Assembly (NCBI RefSeq): GCF_003953935.1
Contig: NZ_RXLQ01000016.1
Span: 55,246-119,245 of the forward strand
DNA: 64,000 bases
Direction: 5' to 3'
Source of the DNA: Massilia atriviolacea
GTDB lineage: Bacteria; Pseudomonadota; Gammaproteobacteria; Burkholderiales; Burkholderiaceae_D
Shown: positions 1-8,573 of the stretch, one piece after another
Numbering within the stretch: position 1 is the stretch's first letter
Layout: every line of letters begins with the position of its first letter
Made by a program: the position numbers and the translations under genes
The notes under the pieces: generated by a model
Told to the model about the DNA's origin: nothing
What the model saw: the letters and a program-made list of their open reading frames with translations, nothing else
Database searches by the model: none

Positions 1-1509
1 AGCCGCGTTCAGCGCCAGGATGTTGGTCTGGAAGGCAATGCCGTCGATCACGCTGATGATGTCCACGATCTTGCGCGACGATTGCTCGATCGCCCCCATG
101 GTGCTCACCACGCTCGAGACGATGCTGCCGCCCTGCGCGGCCACGCTGGATGCTTCGCGCGCCAGCCGGTTGGCCTGGCTGGCGTTATCCTCGTTGTTCT
201 TGACGGTGCTGGTCAGTTCCTCCATCGAGGCGGCCGTCTCTTCCAGCGAACTGGCCTGCGCCTCGGTGCGCGAGGACAGGTCCTGGTTGCCTGCCGCAAT
301 CTCGCGCGAGGCCAGCGCGATCGACTGGGTGCTGATGCCGATCTGCTGCAGCATGCTTTGCAAACGTTCGATAAAGGCGTTGAAGCTGCCCGACACGGCG
401 TCGAATTCCATCCCGCCGCCGGGCGGCAGGCGGCGGGTCAGGTCGGCGTCGCCGGCCGACAGGGCGTCGATATTGCCCTTCAAGACGTTCAGGCGGCGCA
501 TCAGCATGCGGATGCCCAGGATGATCAGCACCAGCATGGCGATGGCGATCGGAATCTGCACCACGCCCAGCGTGTGCAGGATGCGGTCGCTCTGCTGGCT
601 CAGCAGATGATTCGGCAGGCCGGTCGCCAGCAGCCACGGGCTGCCCGGAATGGTGGCGATGAACAGGGTATGGCCGGTGCCGTCGCTGCTGTAGGAGGAT
701 TCCAGCGCGGCCTTGTCGCCCAGTTGCGGCAACACCTTGGCCACCTGCGCCGCGAACGGCGAGGTCGATGCCAGGTCGCTGATGTTCTTGAGCACGATCT
801 CGCTCTTGATATAGGTGCTGTTGCTGACCACCTTGCCGTCGTGTTCGAGAATCAGGATCTGGCCGTGCACGGCCGCTTCCATATCGGCCACCAGGCGGTT
901 GAAAAAGCCCAGCGTGACGTCGACCGTCGAAACGCCGAACAGCTCGTCGCCCTTGTAGATGGCCATTGCGCAGTTGGTGCGCGGCTGCGGGCTGGCGTCG
1001 TCCTTGTAGGCCTTGGCCCAGGCGCACTGGCCTTTGGGCGCCCTGGCGCCGCCTTGCCACCATGGCTGCTCGAAATACTTGAGCGACTCGGGCGAATTCC
1101 AGTGGGTGTTCACTTGCAATTTGCCTGACGCATCGCGCGCGTAAAAGGTGCTGAACTTTTCCTTTTCCGGATCGCGCTTTTTCGGCACCGGCCAGATGCC
1201 GCCGCCGAAGACGTTGACATCGCCGTACTGGTCGACCAGGCCGGGCAGCAGGGTGTCGATCGCCGCGCTGTCCATCAGCGCCACGGTCTGGGTGATGGCG
1301 CGCTGCTGCGCTTCCACCTGCTTGAGCTGCTCGGTGATCTTGATGGCGATGTTGTTGACATCGTCGCCGATCAGTTCGCCCTCGGCGCGTTTCAGCTCCG
1401 GCGTGATGAACAGCGAAATCGCCACCAGCGTAATGAGCAGCAAGGCCATGAAAATGGCGGAGAACAGGAGGGTGAAGCGCGATTGGCTGGAGCGGAAGTA
1501 GTCGTTCAA
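1..1509 (-). CDS. Methyl-accepting chemotaxis protein, C-terminus cut by window edge
   Basis: A transmembrane chemoreceptor that would sense a periplasmic ligand and signal to CheA/CheW. The frame is open from a TTG at 1509 to base 1 (503 residues visible). The TTG follows AGAGG at a workable distance; a later in-frame ATG near 1450 is the alternative start. Visible order: membrane segment about residues 12-33; a periplasmic sensor region of about 270 residues with a Cache-like look; a second membrane segment about 310-335; HAMP; then the coiled signalling domain from about 395. The window ends just inside the conserved hairpin tip (GIAFQTNILALNAA), so the receiver-proximal half and any CheR-binding tail are missing. 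The ligand cannot be told from sequence. Confidence 0.93.
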   Translation of the reverse strand, partial: MNDYFRSSQSRFTLLFSAIFMALLLITLVAISLFITPELKRAEGELIGDDVNNIAIKITEQLKQVEAQQRAITQTVALMDSAAIDTLLPGLVDQYGDVNVFGGGIWPVPKKRDPEKEKFSTFYARDASGKLQVNTHWNSPESLKYFEQPWWQGGARAPKGQCAWAKAYKDDASPQPRTNCAMAIYKGDELFGVSTVDVTLGFFNRLVADMEAAVHGQILILEHDGKVVSNSTYIKSEIVLKNISDLASTSPFAAQVAKVLPQLGDKAALESSYSSDGTGHTLFIATIPGSPWLLATGLPNHLLSQQSDRILHTLGVVQIPIAIAMLVLIILGIRMLMRRLNVLKGNIDALSAGDADLTRRLPPGGGMEFDAVSGSFNAFIERLQSMLQQIGISTQSIALASREIAAGNQDLSSRTEAQASSLEETAASMEELTSTVKNNEDNASQANRLAREASSVAAQGGSIVSSVVSTMGAIEQSSRKIVDIISVIDGIAFQTNILALNAA

Positions 1510-1742
1510 GGCGGGCCTCTGGCGTGGTTGATGGCTGGTGCAGTGCACCACCCACGCGCGCGCATGGGGGCTCTGGAAGACTATGCTTGTAGGCAACAAC
1601 TGTCAAACGTGCGGGCCGCATTGCGCTCGATACGCAACACATGCGCGCCGCCGCCCATCCCTTGCCTTGAGCCGGAGTGCTAGGATAGTTGCCCGATTTG
1701 CCTTGCGCAAAAAATAACATGGCTGACGAAAGACGCTCCTGT

Positions 1743-2408
1743 ATGAACATTCCATGGTTGAAAGCCGCGCTCTGCGCGTCGACGCTTGCCGCCGCCGGCA
1801 TGGCCTTACCCGCCAGCGCATTCGGCGGCGTCCACAAACTGACTTGCGTCGGTCCCGGCGACGCGCGATTCCTGCTGCGTTCCGAGTACAAGCGGCGGCT
1901 GTGGCAGGCCGGCAGCGACAGCAGTTGGCAAGTGCGCTACCGGATGCCTGGCGCCCGGGGCCGTGTCGTCGACGTGCCGGGCCAGCTGGTATTTACCAGG
2001 GAAGACGATGCGCCTTGTTATCTGCTGGGGGTGATCGATGGGATGGCCTTGACCGATAAAAGTTTTCTGCAAGCGGACGGGCGCTGGTTCGACAAGGAAA
2101 AACTCCCTCCCGCATTCTGGTTGACTGCGGCGACCGCGATCGAGCTCGGCCTGCACAAACAGATCGCCGCGCTGGGCGCGACGCCGCACGACCGGGGCTT
2201 GCTGCTTCCCCGCCAGGGCCGCCTGGTGTATGAAATTGCATTGCTTGCGGAACAGCCGCGCGGCACCAGCGTGGTCGCAGTCGTGCAAAGCACCTCCGCC
2301 GACGAGGGACGATCCTGGGCGCCGCTGGCGGTCACGACCGACGCACAGATCTATCAGTTGGGCAAAACCCTGGAAGCGCAGGGTTTCGGCGCTCGCCTGC
2401 TGAAGTAA
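1743..2408 (+). CDS. Unknown exported protein
   Basis: I do not recognise a family for this 221-residue protein. It begins with a clear Sec signal peptide: lysine at position 7, a hydrophobic alanine/leucine run, and a likely cut after ALPASA near residue 26. The mature part has two cysteines (LTCVG and DAPCYLL) that could form a disulfide, no membrane segment and no repeats, so it should be periplasmic or secreted. The ATG at 1743 is chosen because it puts the signal peptide at the extreme N-terminus; an upstream in-frame start near 1689 would bury it. It is divergent from the chemoreceptor, separated by 233 bases, and is followed by a 148-base gap before xylX. Confidence 0.72.
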   Translation: MNIPWLKAALCASTLAAAGMALPASAFGGVHKLTCVGPGDARFLLRSEYKRRLWQAGSDSSWQVRYRMPGARGRVVDVPGQLVFTREDDAPCYLLGVIDGMALTDKSFLQADGRWFDKEKLPPAFWLTAATAIELGLHKQIAALGATPHDRGLLLPRQGRLVYEIALLAEQPRGTSVVAVVQSTSADEGRSWAPLAVTTDAQIYQLGKTLEAQGFGARLLK

Positions 2409-2556
2409 ACGTGGTCGCGGCGCTGCTGATAATCATGATCGCCCTTGGTGGATTTCATAATAGAAAAAACCCAACACACAGTGCACCATCTATCCCGTGA
2501 TGCCGGGCAAGGGGCGAGTTCCCCGGCCGGCATCGAGTCCAATCGGGAAGAGAGAC

Positions 2557-3723
2557 ATGACAGATTCAGACAAATCGATGTTGCCGGTCGATGCGGAACG
2601 GGCCTTGCTGGTCGGCCGCGCCTGGCGCGCCGGCGCCGGCCCTTCGGTGGTGGTGGTGCGCGGCGGCCAGGTGATCGACATCAGCGCGCACGCCGCCACC
2701 ATGGCCGGGCTGCTGGAACGCGCCGACGCCGCCGACATCGCCCGCAACGCCCCGGGCGACGCCCTCGGCACGCTGGCAGACCTGCTGGCGAACGCCAGGA
2801 CCGACGGCACGCGCCTGCTGGCCCCCAGCGACCTGCAGGCGATCAAGGCCTGCGGCGTCACCTTTGCCGTCAGCCTGCTCGAACGGGTGATCGAGGAACA
2901 AGCCAAGGGCGATCCCGCCCGCGCCGGCGAACTGCGCGCGGCGATGCAGGAATGCATCGGCGACGACCTCTCGGCCATCAAACCCGGCTCGCCTGCGGCG
3001 GACAAGCTCAAGCAGGACCTGATCGGGCGCGGCCTCTGGTCGCCTTACATGGAAGTGGGCATCGGCCCGGACGCGGAAGTGTTTTCCAAGTCGCAGCCGA
3101 TGTCGGCCGTGGGCTTCGGCGCCGATGTCGGCCTGCATCCTGATTCCAAGTGGAACAATCCCGAGCCGGAAATCGTGCTGGCAGTCAATAGCCGGGGCCA
3201 GGTGCGCGGCGCCAGCCTGGGCAACGACGTCAACCTGCGCGACGTCGAAGGCCGCAGTGCCTTGCTGCTCGGTAAGGCCAAGGATAACAACGCTTCCTGC
3301 GCGATCGGTCCCTTCATCCGCCTGTTCGACCAGCATTTTACGATCGACACCATCCGCAACGCCGAGGTCAGCATGCTGATCGAAGGCGCGGACGACGGCT
3401 TCCGCCTGGCCGGCGCCAGCCGCATGCGCGAAATCAGCCGCGACCCGCTCGAGCTGGTCGGGCAGGTCTGCGGCAGGCACCACCAGTATCCGGACGGCTT
3501 CATGCTGTTCCTGGGAACCATGTTCTCGCCGATCAAGGACCGCGATGCGGCCGGGGCCGGTTTTACCCATCACCTGGGCGACCGCGTCAGCATTTCGACG
3601 CCCTCGCTGGGCACCCTCGTCAACGAGGTCCAGCGCAGCGACCAGGTCGCGCCGTGGACCTTCGGCGTGCGCGCCCTGTTCGACAACCTGGCCCGCCGCG
3701 GCCTGCTGAAAATTTCCCAATGA
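2557..3723 (+). CDS. xylX: 2-keto-3-deoxy-D-xylonate dehydratase (FAH family)
   Basis: Predicted to dehydrate 2-keto-3-deoxy-D-xylonate to 2-oxoglutarate semialdehyde, the fourth step of the Weimberg xylose pathway, in the cytosol. The 388-residue protein has an N-terminal extension and a C-terminal fumarylacetoacetate-hydrolase fold from about residue 165. The acidic stretch NNPEPEIVL and the GNDVNLRD segment fit the metal site of the family. The ATG at 2557 is preceded by GGGAAGAGAG. The stop overlaps xylB by ATGA, so the two are translationally coupled. The assignment rests mainly on the adjacent xylB-xylC-xylD set, as in Caulobacter; FAH-family dehydratases for related sugar acids (2-keto-3-deoxy-L-arabonate and similar) are the alternative. 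Confidence 0.86.
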   Translation: MTDSDKSMLPVDAERALLVGRAWRAGAGPSVVVVRGGQVIDISAHAATMAGLLERADAADIARNAPGDALGTLADLLANARTDGTRLLAPSDLQAIKACGVTFAVSLLERVIEEQAKGDPARAGELRAAMQECIGDDLSAIKPGSPAADKLKQDLIGRGLWSPYMEVGIGPDAEVFSKSQPMSAVGFGADVGLHPDSKWNNPEPEIVLAVNSRGQVRGASLGNDVNLRDVEGRSALLLGKAKDNNASCAIGPFIRLFDQHFTIDTIRNAEVSMLIEGADDGFRLAGASRMREISRDPLELVGQVCGRHHQYPDGFMLFLGTMFSPIKDRDAAGAGFTHHLGDRVSISTPSLGTLVNEVQRSDQVAPWTFGVRALFDNLARRGLLKISQ

Positions 3724-4502
3724 ACGAAGCGAGAATGACCTACGCGATTTACCCCGGCCTGGCAGGCAAGACGGTGCTGGTGACGGGCGGCGGCAGCGGG
3801 ATCGGCGCCGAGATGGTGATTGCGTTTGCGCGCCAGGGCGCACGCGTGTTCTTTGTGGACATCGCCGAGCAAGCCTCGCTGGCGCTGGCCGACGCGCTGG
3901 CCGATTGCGCGCATCCGCCCGTGTTCCTGCCCTGCGACCTGACCGACCTGGACGCGCTGGCCGCCGTCTTCGCGCGCATCGGGCAGCGCGGGGTGACGGT
4001 CGACATCCTGATCAATAACGCCGCCAACGACGACCGCCACGGCATCGCCGACGTCACCCCGGCCTACTGGGACCAGCGCATGGCGGTCAACCTGCGCCAC
4101 CAGTTCTTTTGCGCGCAGGCGGCGGCCGAGGGCATGCGCGGCAAAGGGCAGGGCGTGATCCTGAACATGGGCTCGATTTCCTGGCATCTGGCCTTGCCGA
4201 ACCTGAGCCTGTACATGACGGCCAAGGCCGCCATCGAAGGCTTGACGCGCGGCCTAGCGCGCGACCTGGGCGCCGATGGAATCCGGGTCAACTGCATCAT
4301 TCCGGGGGCCGTGCGCACGCCACGCCAGGAATTGCTGTGGCACACGCCGGATGAAGAGGTCAGGATCCTGGCGGGACAATGCCTGCGCGAACGGGTGGAA
4401 GTGCAGGATGTGGCGGCGCTGGCGCTATTTCTGTCGTCGGATAACGCGGCGCGCTGCACCGGGCGCGAGTATTTTGTCGACGCCGGCTGGTACGGAGCAT
4501 GA
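3720..4502 (+). CDS. xylB: D-xylose 1-dehydrogenase (SDR family)
   Basis: Predicted NAD-dependent oxidation of D-xylose to D-xylonolactone. This is a 260-residue classical short-chain dehydrogenase: nucleotide-binding TGGGSGIG at residues 22-29, the NNAAND segment after strand 4, and a catalytic serine S152 with Y165 and K169 (YMTAK). The N-terminus (TYAIYPGLAGKTVLVTGG) closely resembles the Caulobacter xylose dehydrogenase as I remember it. The start at 3720 overlaps the xylX stop as ATGA; an ATG at 3735 is a possible internal alternative. Its own stop overlaps xylC in the same way, so four pathway genes read as one transcript. L-arabinose or another aldose could also be a substrate. Confidence 0.88.
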   Translation: MNEARMTYAIYPGLAGKTVLVTGGGSGIGAEMVIAFARQGARVFFVDIAEQASLALADALADCAHPPVFLPCDLTDLDALAAVFARIGQRGVTVDILINNAANDDRHGIADVTPAYWDQRMAVNLRHQFFCAQAAAEGMRGKGQGVILNMGSISWHLALPNLSLYMTAKAAIEGLTRGLARDLGADGIRVNCIIPGAVRTPRQELLWHTPDEEVRILAGQCLRERVEVQDVAALALFLSSDNAARCTGREYFVDAGWYGA

Positions 4503-5569
4503 GCATGGACCAGCCTGTTTGCTTGTGGCACGTCGGGGCCGAGCTGGGCGAAGGCCCGCTGTGGCATGCGGCCAGCGAGTCGGTGTATTTTGTCGATATT
4601 CGCGGGCGCCAGGTGCACCGCTGCGCGCCGGACGGCACGCGCCGGCAGTCGTGGGACGCGCCGGGCAGGCCTGGGTTTATCGTGCCGGCTCGCGTCAGCA
4701 CCACCCCCGTCGTTTCCGCGCCAAGGCGGCCCTCGGCGGGGACCCAAGCTCGTTCCGTAGCTATCGGCGGCACTGAAAACTTGGGTTCCCGCCTGCGCGG
4801 GAACGACGGGGCTGGCGGGAACGACGGGGCTGGCGGGAACGACGGGGCTGGCGGGAACGACGAGGCTGGCGGGGACGATGGTGAAGGCTTCATCGTCGGC
4901 CTCGACGACGGCCTGTACCGCTTCGACCAGCAAACCGGCCAGTTCAGCGTCCTGCGCCACATCGAAGCCGACCAGCCCGACAACCGTTTCAACGACGGCT
5001 TCGTCGCCGCCGACGGCTCGCTCTGGTTCGGCTCGATGGACGTCGGCGAAACCAACCCCACCGGCTCGCTCTACAGCCTGCATCCGGGCGGGCGCCTGAG
5101 CACCGTCGACCGCGGCTACATCATCACCAACGGCCCGGCCATGAGCCCGGACGGCAAGACCCTGTACCACACCGATACCCTCGGCAAGCGCATCTACGCC
5201 TTCGATCTGCTGCCCGACGGCACGGCCACGCGCATGCGCCTGTTCATCGCCACCGCCGGCCCCGGCCACCCGGACGGCATGGCGGTCGACGCCGACGGCA
5301 CCATCTGGGTCGCCATGTTCCGCGGCGCCCGCGTCGACCGCTACAACGCCGATGGCGAATTGATCGGCACGCTCGCCTTTCCGGTCTCGAACATCACCAA
5401 GCTGGCCTTCGGCGGCCCCGACCTGCGCACGGCGTTCGTCACCACCGCCTGGAAAGGCCTGAACCCCGACGAGCGGGCGCGCGAACCGCTGGCCGGCGCG
5501 CTGTTCACCTTCCGCACCGATACGCCGGGCCTGCCCCAGCACACTTTTTCGCTACAGGACATCGCTTGA
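4499..5569 (+). CDS. xylC: D-xylonolactonase (SMP-30 family) with in-frame repeat insertion
   Basis: Predicted to open D-xylonolactone to D-xylonate. It is a six-bladed propeller of the SMP-30/gluconolactonase family; candidate metal ligands are the glutamate of LGEGPLW, the asparagine of NRFNDGF and the aspartate of HPDGMAVD. Relatives are about 290 residues; this protein is 356. The extra length sits between FIVPAR (about residue 64) and GEGFIVGL (about 128). That stretch is encoded by an inverted-repeat element followed by four 18-base tandem units giving AGGNDG repeats. The frame stays open through the whole insertion, and both flanks match the family, so the gene is lengthened rather than broken. 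Whether it is still active cannot be seen. Start and stop overlap xylB and xylD. Confidence 0.87.
   Translation: MSMDQPVCLWHVGAELGEGPLWHAASESVYFVDIRGRQVHRCAPDGTRRQSWDAPGRPGFIVPARVSTTPVVSAPRRPSAGTQARSVAIGGTENLGSRLRGNDGAGGNDGAGGNDGAGGNDEAGGDDGEGFIVGLDDGLYRFDQQTGQFSVLRHIEADQPDNRFNDGFVAADGSLWFGSMDVGETNPTGSLYSLHPGGRLSTVDRGYIITNGPAMSPDGKTLYHTDTLGKRIYAFDLLPDGTATRMRLFIATAGPGHPDGMAVDADGTIWVAMFRGARVDRYNADGELIGTLAFPVSNITKLAFGGPDLRTAFVTTAWKGLNPDERAREPLAGALFTFRTDTPGLPQHTFSLQDIA
4704..4882. repeat. Inverted-repeat element plus 18-bp tandem repeat inside xylC
   Basis: The right arm 4780-4811 (from CTTGGG to GACGGGG) and the left arm from about 4704 to 4748 (CCCCGTCGTTTCCGCG, then ACCCAAG) are imperfect inverted copies. 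The left arm carries about ten extra bases. The reverse reading gives the VVPAQAGTQ signature often met in dispersed intergenic repeats of Proteobacteria. Directly after it, four copies of an 18-base unit (GCTGGCGGGAACGACGGG) run at 4811-4828, 4829-4846, 4847-4864 and 4865-4882, the last two diverged. The unit is a multiple of three, so copy-number change keeps the frame. No clear target duplication was found. Confidence 0.85.
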
Positions 5570-7350
5570 GCACCCATCCGACTCCGCCACGCCGCTACCG
5601 CTCGCAGGACTGGTTCGACAATCCCGACCATATCGACATGACCGCGCTCTACCTGGAGCGCTTCATGAACTACGGCATCACCGCCGAGGAATTGCGCGCC
5701 GGCCGTCCGATCGTCGGCATCGTCCAGAGCGGCAGCGACATCAGCCCGTGCAACCGCATCCACCTGGAACTGGCCAAGCGCGTGCGCGACGGCATCCGCG
5801 ACGCCGGCGGCATCGCCATGGAATTCCCGCTGCACCCGATCTTCGAAAACTGCCGCCGCCCGACCGCCTCCATCGACCGCAACCTGGCCTACCTGGGCCT
5901 GGTCGAAATCCTGCACGGCTACCCGATCGACGCGGTGGTCCTGACGACCGGCTGCGACAAGACCACGCCGGCCCAGATCATGGCCGCCTCGACGGTCGAC
6001 ATTCCCGCCATCGTGCTGTCCGGCGGACCGATGCTCGACGGCTGGTTCGAAGGCGAACTGGCCGGCTCCGGCAGCGCCATCTGGCACGGCCGCCGCCGCC
6101 TCGCCGCCGGCGAGATCGATAAGGAAAAATTCCTCCAGATCGCGGCCGCGTCGGCGCCGTCCGCCGGTCACTGCAACACCATGGGCACGGCCTCGACCAT
6201 GAACGCGCTGGCCGAGGCGCTCGGCATGTCGCTCACCGGCTGCTCGGCCATTCCGGCGCCGTACCGCGAGCGCGGGCAGATGGCCTACGAAACCGGGCGC
6301 CGCATCGTCGCGCTGGCGCGCCAGGATGTACGGCCGTCGCAGATCCTCACCAGGGACGCGTTCCTCGATGCGATCGTGGTCAATGCCGCCATCGGCGGCT
6401 CCACCAACGCCCAGCCGCACCTGATGGCGATGGCGCGCCACGCCGGGGTCGAGATCGAATCGAGCGCGTGGATGGAATACGGCCACGACGTGCCGCTGCT
6501 GCTCAACATGCAGCCGGCCGGCAAGTTCCTCGGCGAGCGCTTCCACCGCGCCGGCGGCGTGCCGGCCATCATGTGGGAACTGCACCAGGCCGGCAAGCTG
6601 CGCGCCGAGCGCCTGACCGTCACCGGCGCCAGCATGGCCGCCAACCTGCAGGGCCGCGCCAGCGTCGACCGCGAAGTGATCTATCCGTACGCCGCGCCGC
6701 TGAAAACCCAGGCCGGTTTCTTCGTCCTCAAGGGCAACCTGTTCGATTTTGCGATCATGAAGACCAGCGTGATTTCGGCCGACTTCCGCGCGCGCTACCT
6801 GTGCCGGCCGGGACACGAGAATGTGTTCGAATGCCGCGCCGTGGTGTTCGACGGCTCGGGCGACTATCATGCGCGCATCAACGACCCGGCGCTCGACATC
6901 GACGAGGGCTGCATGCTGGTCATTCGCGGCGCCGGCCCGATCGGCTGGCCCGGCTCCGCCGAAGTGGTCAACATGCAACCGCCGGACGCGCTGATCCGGC
7001 GCGGCATCCTCAACCTGCCGACCCTGGGCGACGGGCGCCAGTCGGGCACCTCCGACAGTCCATCGATCCTCAATGCCTCGCCCGAAAGCGCGGCCGGCGG
7101 CGGGCTGGCCTATGTGCGCAGCGGCGACATCATCCGGGTGGACCTGAACAGCGGCCGCTGCGACATGCTGGTCGACGAGTCCGTGCTGGCCGAACGCAGG
7201 AAGGAAGCGCTCCCGCCCACGCCGCCGAGCCAGACCCCGTGGCAGGAGCTGTACCGCGCCACAGTGGGCCAGCTGGAGCAGGGCGGCTGCATGGAAATGG
7301 CGCTGCCGTACCGGGGCGTCGGCCACGATCTGCCGAGGCATAACCACTAA
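5566..7350 (+). CDS. xylD: D-xylonate dehydratase (IlvD/Edd family)
   Basis: Converts D-xylonate to 2-keto-3-deoxy-D-xylonate, step three of the Weimberg route. The 594-residue protein has the three iron-sulfur cysteines of the IlvD/Edd family: C62 in ISPCN, C130 in TTGCDK and C203 in GHCNTMGTAS. Similarity to Caulobacter XylD appears to run through the full length, from the N-terminal SQDWFDNPDHIDMTALYLER to the C-terminal LPRHNH. Translation starts with TTG at 5566, whose TG is shared with the xylC stop (TTGA), which implies coupling. The dehydrogenase that would finish the pathway (2-oxoglutarate semialdehyde to 2-oxoglutarate) is not in the window, so it must be elsewhere or the semialdehyde takes another route. 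Confidence 0.94.
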   Translation: MSTHPTPPRRYRSQDWFDNPDHIDMTALYLERFMNYGITAEELRAGRPIVGIVQSGSDISPCNRIHLELAKRVRDGIRDAGGIAMEFPLHPIFENCRRPTASIDRNLAYLGLVEILHGYPIDAVVLTTGCDKTTPAQIMAASTVDIPAIVLSGGPMLDGWFEGELAGSGSAIWHGRRRLAAGEIDKEKFLQIAAASAPSAGHCNTMGTASTMNALAEALGMSLTGCSAIPAPYRERGQMAYETGRRIVALARQDVRPSQILTRDAFLDAIVVNAAIGGSTNAQPHLMAMARHAGVEIESSAWMEYGHDVPLLLNMQPAGKFLGERFHRAGGVPAIMWELHQAGKLRAERLTVTGASMAANLQGRASVDREVIYPYAAPLKTQAGFFVLKGNLFDFAIMKTSVISADFRARYLCRPGHENVFECRAVVFDGSGDYHARINDPALDIDEGCMLVIRGAGPIGWPGSAEVVNMQPPDALIRRGILNLPTLGDGRQSGTSDSPSILNASPESAAGGGLAYVRSGDIIRVDLNSGRCDMLVDESVLAERRKEALPPTPPSQTPWQELYRATVGQLEQGGCMEMALPYRGVGHDLPRHNH

Positions 7351-7375
7351 TCGAGTAAATGTAAATATGGCAACG

Positions 7376-7395
7376 AATAGCGAAAATCCGCTATT
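7376..7395. promoter_or_regulatory. Inverted repeat between xylD and xylF
   Basis: AATAGCG (7376-7382) and CGCTATT (7389-7395) are perfect inverted copies around a 6-base spacer, 26 bases after the xylD stop. There is no T-run behind it. It could be an operator for xylFGH or a weak terminator of the xylXBCD transcript; sequence alone does not decide. Confidence 0.4.
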
Positions 7396-7465
7396 CTCCT
7401 GTCAAAAACACGGCGCCACGCCGGGGAGCATCCAAGTCGTATAACAATATCTGGAGACAAAAGAC

Positions 7466-8470
7466 ATGAAAAAAATTCTGAGCGTCGCGGTCGTATCGGC
7501 CATGATGATGTTGACCAGCGGCCAGGCCAGCGCCGATGCCAAAAATCCGAAGATCGGCTTTTCGATCGACGACCTGCGCCTCGAGCGCTGGGCGCGCGAC
7601 CGCGATTATTTTGTCGCCGCCGCCGACAAGCTGGGCGCCAAGGTGTTCGTGCAGTCGGCCGACGCCAGCGAGCAAAAGCAGATCGCGCAGATCGAAAACC
7701 TGATCGCGCGCGGAGTCGATGCGCTGGTCATCGTGCCCTACAACGCCACCGTGCTCAATAACGCGATCAAGGAAGCCAAGAAGGCCAACATCAAGGTCGT
7801 GTCCTACGACCGGCTGGTGCTCAATGCCGATGTGGACGCTTACATTTCCTTCGATAACAAAGCCGTCGGCGAAATGCAGGCGGCCGGCGTGGTGAAGGTG
7901 CGTCCGAAGGGCAACTACTACCTGCTCGGCGGCGCGCCGACCGACAACAACGCCAAGATGCTGCGCGAAGGCCAGATGGCGGTGCTGCAGCCGCTGGTGG
8001 ACAAGGGCGATATCAAGATCGTCGGCAAGCAGTGGGTCAAGGACTGGAGCCCGTCGGAGGCGCTGTCCATCGTCGAGAATGCGCTGACGGCCAACAATAA
8101 CAAGATCGACGGCATCGTCGCTTCGAACGACGCCACGGCCGGCGGTGCGATCCAGGCGCTGGCCTCGCAAAAGCTCGATGGCAAGGTGCCGGTGTCGGGG
8201 CAGGATTCCGATATTGCGGCGGTGCGCCGCGTGATTGCCGGTTCGCAGGCGATGACCGTGTACAAGCCGCTCAAGCTGCTGGCCAGCGAGGCGGCCAAAC
8301 TGTCGGTGCAGCTGGTACGCAATGAAAAACCCGCTTTTAACGGTCAATATGACAACGGTTTCAAGAAGGTCAATACCATCCTGCTCAAGCCGACCGCGCT
8401 GACCAAGGACAATATCAACCTGCTGGTGACGGACGGTTTTTACACCCAGGCCCAGATCGCCGGCAAATAA
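7466..8470 (+). CDS. xylF: D-xylose ABC transporter, periplasmic binding protein
   Basis: Binds xylose in the periplasm and delivers it to XylGH. The 334-residue protein starts with a Sec signal peptide (MKK then hydrophobic) cut after QASA at residue 23. The mature part is a periplasmic sugar-binding fold of the RbsB/XylF type; [33 protein letters not shown] and SYDRLV are typical of XylF proteins. TGGAGAC lies 8 bases before the ATG. It is first in the importer operon, and a strong hairpin directly follows its stop, an arrangement that often keeps binding-protein mRNA more abundant than the downstream genes. Confidence 0.93.
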   Translation: MKKILSVAVVSAMMMLTSGQASADAKNPKIGFSIDDLRLERWARDRDYFVAAADKLGAKVFVQSADASEQKQIAQIENLIARGVDALVIVPYNATVLNNAIKEAKKANIKVVSYDRLVLNADVDAYISFDNKAVGEMQAAGVVKVRPKGNYYLLGGAPTDNNAKMLREGQMAVLQPLVDKGDIKIVGKQWVKDWSPSEALSIVENALTANNNKIDGIVASNDATAGGAIQALASQKLDGKVPVSGQDSDIAAVRRVIAGSQAMTVYKPLKLLASEAAKLSVQLVRNEKPAFNGQYDNGFKKVNTILLKPTALTKDNINLLVTDGFYTQAQIAGK

Positions 8471-8483
8471 TCGCAGCCTGCGA

Positions 8484-8521
8484 CACCGTCGCCCCGGCGC
8501 CAAGGCGCGCGGGCGACGGTG
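8484..8521 (+). promoter_or_regulatory. Intercistronic hairpin after xylF
   Basis: CACCGTCGCCC (8484-8494) pairs perfectly with GGGCGACGGTG (8511-8521), an 11-bp stem around a 16-base GC-rich loop. No T-run follows, so it is more likely an mRNA 3'-end protector or partial terminator between xylF and xylG than a full terminator. Confidence 0.65.
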
Positions 8522-8544
8522 GCATGCGGCATATAGGCGCGAAG

Positions 8545-8558
8545 TGAAAACGTTTTCA
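8545..8558. promoter_or_regulatory. LacI-family operator-like palindrome before xylG
   Basis: TGAAAACGTTTTCA is a perfect 14-bp palindrome with the central CG typical of LacI/GalR-family sites. It ends 15 bases before the xylG ATG. No LacI-type gene lies in the window, so the cognate regulator is unknown. A repressor bound here could block elongation or an internal promoter for xylGH, the esterase and GH95. Confidence 0.6.
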
Positions 8559-8573
8559 GTTGCGAGAACCAGC

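Noticed and set aside
4811-4882. CRISPR-like array
   Set aside because: The repeats are directly tandem without spacers, 18 bp long, and inside a reading frame; no cas genes are present.
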